Shown here in pieces: positions 16,835 through 20,605 of a DNA stretch of 20,605 nt; the first letter of the stretch is position 1; every line of letters begins with the position of its first letter. Origin of the DNA: Chara braunii (lineage: Eukaryota > Streptophyta > Charophyceae > Charales > Characeae). Under the pieces are notes generated by a model. That model worked only from the letters and a program-made list of their open reading frames with translations. It had not been told where the DNA came from and made no database searches. The stretch lies in assembly GCA_003427395.1 (NCBI GenBank), contig BFEA01000034.1:320823-341427 (forward strand). The letters run 5' to 3'. Both the position numbers and the translations under genes were made by a program.

Positions 16835-17330
16835 TTATTTGATGTCTCTTACTGTGTCTGTAAAAGTCATTACATTGTTCAACATGAACCTCCCCAGGAT
16901 GAAGCCTGTATGATGCATGTGGAAGCATCCCTGCACGGCTACCCTAAGCCTGTTAGCTAGCGCTTTCGCTACTATTCTATGTGCCATTGTTAACAATGTG
17001 ATGGGCTGGTACTTCTTTATGTCCTTCGGATTTCCCTTCTTGTACAGCAGCGTGACTATCCCTGTGGATGGTTCCACCCCCATTCCTTCGTTGTGCCATG
17101 TGCTATTTAGGAAAGCTTTGTATTCCCCCCACAAGATTGGCCAGTAGATCAGCCACAATTCTCTAGTTGGTCCGTCCTTACCCAGGTCTTGTTCGAACTC
17201 ATCGACTTCAATACCTCCTCCAATTCGTCCTGTGACAGTGGCGCATCCAGTTTGTCCGCCTGTTCCTGCATTATGGTAGGCTTTAGATATGAGAGAAATT
17301 TAGCTCTTGTGTCTGTTGTTTGCTGTCTAT
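16835..17330 (-). pseudogene. LINE RT fragment 1 (fingers region), frameshifted
   Basis: Two overlapping minus-strand frames (17149-17415 and 16835-17158) join by a frameshift near 17185. In L1 elements the sequence around NK.PG.DGLP.EFY and TLLYKKGDP..I.NYRPITLL is contiguous; here the counterparts SSNKT and DGPTRELW are in different phases. It ends at DTVRDIK followed by TAA, where foreign sequence begins. Confidence 0.8.
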
Positions 17331-17348
17331 TCGGGTGAAGACGGTAGC
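17328..17348 (+). repeat. Third copy of the 21-bp fold-back end
   Basis: ctattcgggtgaagacggta plus g is identical to 16137-16157 in the same orientation. It lies exactly where recognisable LINE sequence begins on the minus strand. Confidence 0.75.
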
Positions 17349-18360
17349 GTGAGTATGCTCTTATATGATTTCCTTTGGAATGACCTTTGCATAGAGATAC
17401 TGGGCACACACTCATAAATCTTCTTCTGCTTTTCTTAAACTCGCTTGCCCTGTAAAGAATTAATGTACATGGTTTGCAAATCTTTGGCTCTGCTTTTTGT
17501 CTGTATGGTTAATGCGGGGAAGGAATTCGGTCTGTGGGGCTGATTTTTTCCATAGGCAGGGGGGCTGAAGGCCATATCCTGGGTTCCTGGCATACCAGGT
17601 GCTTTTGTGTCAATCAGTGACCGCAATGGTACGTTCATTTGACTCTTTCATTCACATTGTACAAAACAGTACAAAATTGCAAATGTGTTTTTTGCAAGCA
17701 ACTTTGACGAGTTTTTATGTTCATAGTGTCCTTTCTATATATGCTAAATTGAATCCCTGCCCATTAGTCAACAAGTACAACACACGGCAGGTCGAAGGCT
17801 GCTGCTGTTGACAGTCAGCCATCTTCACTAGCTTTTGAAATTCCAAACACAGCTTCCTGTTTGTCAATAACTTCTACGCTCTAACTTCTGAGGGCATAGT
17901 CCACATATGTATTCCCCTTACATCAGCCAGTGCTATCTCTGCAGCAGCCAGACTGTGTTTAATGGTTTCTCTGCAGAGTCTGGGTGTTGGCACGTTGCAT
18001 TAGTGGTAGGAGAATACCAGTGATTTCCTCCCTTGCTGCTCTAACTTGGTGTCCAAGTGACCCACCATCCAACCTCCAAAGCACCCCGGCAGAGCGGCTA
18101 CGGCAGATAGGGCTCTGGGGGGAAACAGTTGGTAGTAACACATTGGCCACTTGATTCAACTGTTTGTTGATACCATCCCTGTGAGCAAAAAAAAGAACTC
18201 CACTAGGCGAATTGTCGATCCCCAGATTCCCCACTAATTATGTGTCATCATGACAGACCAAATCTTAGGTAGGAAGAAAACAAGGTCAAAAGAAAAAAGT
18301 CAAAGTAGCCCACTGCCTCATCATTGTATCTCAAGTGTGCTCACAGACTCAGAACACCTT
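17349..18360. other. No supportable gene
   Basis: The minus-strand frames 17435-17638 and 17959-18234 are short and interrupted. They may be upstream remnants of the LINE or of another retroelement, but no endonuclease or nucleic-acid-binding motif is visible. Confidence 0.4.
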
Positions 18361-18377
18361 CCCCCCCCCAGACACAC

Positions 18378-18386
18378 ACACAGAGA

Positions 18387-18480
<94 letters not shown>

Positions 18481-18481
18481 N

Positions 18482-18536
<55 letters not shown>
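18378..18536. repeat. (GA)n microsatellite with an N
   Basis: About 160 bp of nearly pure ga repeats are broken by a gac near 18410 and by an undetermined base at 18481. The true length is unknown because the N probably marks an assembly join. The Arg-Glu and Ser-Leu frames here are artefacts. Confidence 0.95.
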
Positions 18537-18538
<2 letters not shown>

Positions 18539-18854
18539 ACTCAGTAGTTGCAGAAAGATAGGGAATGTCATGAGATTCTTTTTTTTTGTTTTTTTAAACA
18601 GGTCCTTATGGCCCTGGCTCCATGTCCATTCTGGGGAGCATCAGTCCGATTCCTATTCCCCCGGCAAGTCATATGAACAGGATTAAATCAATGTACCCAC
18701 ACACGCTCCCTTCCGTCTGGCCGAAGGGACCCTGATCAGCATTGATTGCTCCACAGATCTGGAGGATTGACTGTCAGCTTGCCTGTCCCCGAAATTCCTA
18801 TCAGGCTCCTCTATCGGGGTCTGTCAGGTACGCTATTATTACCTGTGTTAGTCC

Positions 18855-18907
18855 CTGGGCGGCCCGACTGGGGGAAGGTCGCCCGGGCGCCCTTCCGGGC
18901 GGCCCAG
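18855..18907. repeat. GC-rich double palindrome
   Basis: Outer arms ctgggcggcccg (18855-18866) and cgggcggcccag (18896-18907), and inner arms ggaaggtcgccc (18873-18884) and gggcgcccttcc (18885-18896), are each inverted copies with one mismatch. The sequence could form a long GC hairpin. The left flank is balanced DNA and the right flank is A-rich. Confidence 0.65.
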
Positions 18908-19640
18908 CCCGGGCAGGGCCCAGGCAATCCCAGCGCATAATATTTAGAAAAATAGAAAATAAAACAAGTTCAAAAAAATCCAAAAAGAAAAATATGTTGT
19001 GTAAAATTGCAATGCGAATGACTTTTGGCTGAGGGCCACATCAAAATTCCTTGTTAATTTCAAGATAAAAATAAATGAGAAAACATGAGTCCAACTGTAC
19101 CCTTTTAAGCCCTTTAGTCACTGTTTATACCCCCCAACCCCCCTGTGTAATACCCCCCCTGATATGCCCTGAAGTGGCCCTCAGGCCACACGCAGGCCGC
19201 GACCCCCGTCAGAGGCCGCAAAGGCCAGGGGGAGAAATTCCCTTGTTGACCCAGGGCCTGTGCACCTGACAGTTGTTGACTTTGGTCAACTGACCAGCGG
19301 ACCAAGAGTCAAAGTCTGTATGTACCCAGCCAGGCTGCCGGTCAGACACACACACTTGTTTGTATGCACGTACCAAGACAGCATCAGGACCAAGTGAAAG
19401 TCTGCAACTGCACGCAATCCAGGCCCTCGGCTGTGAGTCAATCCGGGCCACCGTGGGTGGGAGACGTGAGGCAGGTCAACTCGGTCAATCACTACATAAG
19501 ACCCTGCATCCAGGGGGTCAACATTCAGTCTTGCTATGCCGCCTTGACGCTGGCTGGACGCTGGCTTGACGCTTGCACTGTGGACGACGACGCGGGGCTG
19601 AGGCAGCATGCTGGCGCTTTCTCTGCTGAGCGCCAGCCTC
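18908..19640. other. No supportable gene; GGCC-rich stretch
   Basis: The region 19170-19260 is dense in ggcc and ccagg motifs, and 19320-19560 is of mixed composition. The open frames (for example 19286-19870 minus) show no domain and run across the 31-bp tandem repeat. Confidence 0.4.
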
Positions 19641-19722
19641 TGCTGATGTGGCGCATGCCACCTGTCTTCATTGCTGATGTGGCGCATGCCACCTGTCTTC
19701 ATCTCTGATGTGGCACTGGCCA
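19641..19722 (+). repeat. 31-bp tandem repeat, two full copies and a partial
   Basis: Identical units at 19641-19671 and 19672-19702 (starting tgctgatgtggcgcatgcca) are followed by a diverged third start ctgatgtggcac. Each unit contains the near-palindrome tggcgcatgcca. Confidence 0.85.
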
Positions 19723-20140
19723 CGCTGTCTACATTGGGTGAGCGGACACGACAAGGAAGGAGATCGGGATCTGTGGATGATTGAGGAGGATCGGGATACT
19801 TACTTGAGGTTGATGTCGATACTGTGCGCTGTTGATTGTCTCCAACGTCTTCACGAGAGAACTGTGCCACGTGGCACTTCGATGCGATCAGGATTTGTCA
19901 GTCTTGTTACTGGATACTGTTTTGCTGACTTGGAGGCGAGGGAAGCCCGAAGGAGGAGTGGGAAATGTTGGGCTACTCTCTGTGTGGTCATTGATGATTA
20001 CTATCTCTTCCACCTTCTAATCTGTCTATTCCCCCTCCACTCTATTCGTCTACTGGAAACGAGACATTGTAGAGATCACATTCATGATTATCGCTGAAGT
20101 TTTCCCCCCTTTTTCCATTGTCCCGGGCGGCCGGAGTGCC

Positions 20141-20401
20141 CAGGGCAATTAATGCTGGCAGACAATAGCCCTCTTGCTTTTCTAGTACGCCTGCGCAGTT
20201 AATCCCCTGGTTACTCAGGGCAATCAATGCTGGCAGGCAGTAGTCCTCTCATACATTGCACATCAGAAAAAAGGGGAGGGAGGAACTAGTTTCTCAGCAG
20301 TAGATATCTGGCGCCTGGTACAGGGCGAAGAGGTATTCTCCTTTCTTCTCAACAACCTGCACAGTTAATCCTCTGGAGGACAGAGTAATCAATGCTGGCA
20401 G
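20141..20401 (+). repeat. Short repeat family, three copies
   Basis: A block like cagggcaatcaatgctggca occurs at 20141, 20216 and 20381. A companion block cctgcRcagttaatccYctgg precedes the second and third copies by about 25 bp (20190 and 20356). The first two copies also share a downstream caRtagYcctct. The spacing is irregular (75 and 165 bp), which suggests an eroded tandem array. Confidence 0.7.
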
Positions 20402-20605
20402 TTTTTTTCTTGAAACAAGTGCGGTAGTAGCACACTTTCAAACTGTAAAGGCAAAAAAACACTAATGGGCAGCGGAAAAATGGCCGTAGTTCGAAAAGGC
20501 AGTCATAACATCAGAAGGCGGTAACATCAGGCCCCGAGTTTGAGAAGGGCGGTTGTAGCACCCTTTTCTTTTTTTCTTTTTCTTTTTTTATCCGTTTTTT
20601 TTTTT
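20402..20605. other. Non-coding end with pyrimidine tract
   Basis: No gene was found. Two aacatcag echoes occur near 20507-20530. From about 20556 to the window end the sequence is a cttttt-rich and poly-T tract. Confidence 0.6.

Larger units (their letters stand above)
14860..17330 (-). pseudogene. Decayed L1-type LINE, reverse transcriptase region
   Basis: The minus strand carries the order of an L1-like non-LTR reverse transcriptase in several phases. From 17330 down: LSQDELEEVLKSMSSNK, then after a frameshift near 17185 DGPTRELW, then VTLLYKKGNPKDIKKYQPIT and HTGFILGRFMLNNV. After about 400 bp of inserted DNA come FWKAYDQVSWGFL (motif A with D), YNDAQGQVQVNGHLSE and SARQGDPQLAP (motif B). 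After a fold-back insert comes ILFADCLIVL (motif C, one Asp missing or frameshifted), then SGLRINW. Near 15080 LWEEVFPAKVYRP and VLRQPLFCNQCL match the usual C-terminal part. Multiple stops, frameshifts and insertions make it dead. No endonuclease domain was identified upstream. Confidence 0.8.

Noticed and set aside
18250-18686. Arg-Glu and Ser-Leu repeat proteins
   Set aside because: They are translations of the (GA)n microsatellite.
19286-19870. 194-codon minus-strand ORF
   Set aside because: It crosses the 31-bp tandem repeat, has no recognisable domain and has biased composition.
20141-20401. CRISPR-like array
   Set aside because: There are three unequal, diverged copies with irregular spacing in a eukaryotic repeat-rich context and no cas genes.

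Overview
The window is nuclear DNA from a eukaryote, most likely a streptophyte green alga or early plant lineage. A Chara-like charophyte is my best guess, not proven. The signs are long microsatellites, layered retroelements, single-N joins, and a nuclear copy of the mitochondrial cytochrome c maturation gene ccmF/ccmFN, a gene kept in streptophyte mitochondria. No bacterial gene organisation, rRNA, tRNA or CRISPR array was seen.

Left part (1-11.1 kb). The best-preserved coding unit lies on the minus strand at 962-5333. It is a two-ORF retroelement. ORF1 (5333 to 3036) is one reading frame cut by a single TAG; it has a coiled-coil-like start, a small Cys/His cluster and a Ser/Thr/Pro/Ala-rich repeat tail. 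ORF2 (3013 to 962) is an intact 683-residue reverse transcriptase whose motifs are of the Penelope-like (PLE) type, with no recognisable GIY-YIG endonuclease behind it. About 4.1 kb upstream on the same strand, at 9450-9501, is a near-textbook minimal type I hammerhead ribozyme core. Hammerheads of this class are known companions of PLEs. The whole block lies between two diverged direct copies of an AT-rich/TG-tailed repeat (113-269 and 10965-11130). One reading, still an inference, is a single large PLE-type element with extra cargo. Between ORF1 and the ribozyme there are only unrecognised plus-strand open frames and hairpins.

Middle (11.1-14.8 kb). A (CAAT)n tract is followed by a broken minus-strand ORF of probable retroelement origin (11464-12076). 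Then comes a tandemly duplicated ccmF-derived mitochondrial insert (13284-13728), bracketed by a 29-bp direct repeat.

Right part (14.8-20.6 kb). A decayed L1-type LINE on the minus strand (about 17330 down to 14860) keeps recognisable reverse-transcriptase motifs in several frames. It is interrupted by a SINE-like (TTA)n-tailed insert, another retroelement fragment, and a 114-bp fold-back element with 26-bp inverted ends; a copy of those ends also marks the 5' limit of the LINE fragment. The rest is a (GA)n microsatellite, GC-rich palindromes, short tandem repeats and a three-copy repeat near the right end. Two N-containing duplications (10365-10558 and 15734-15923) look like unresolved assembly joins.
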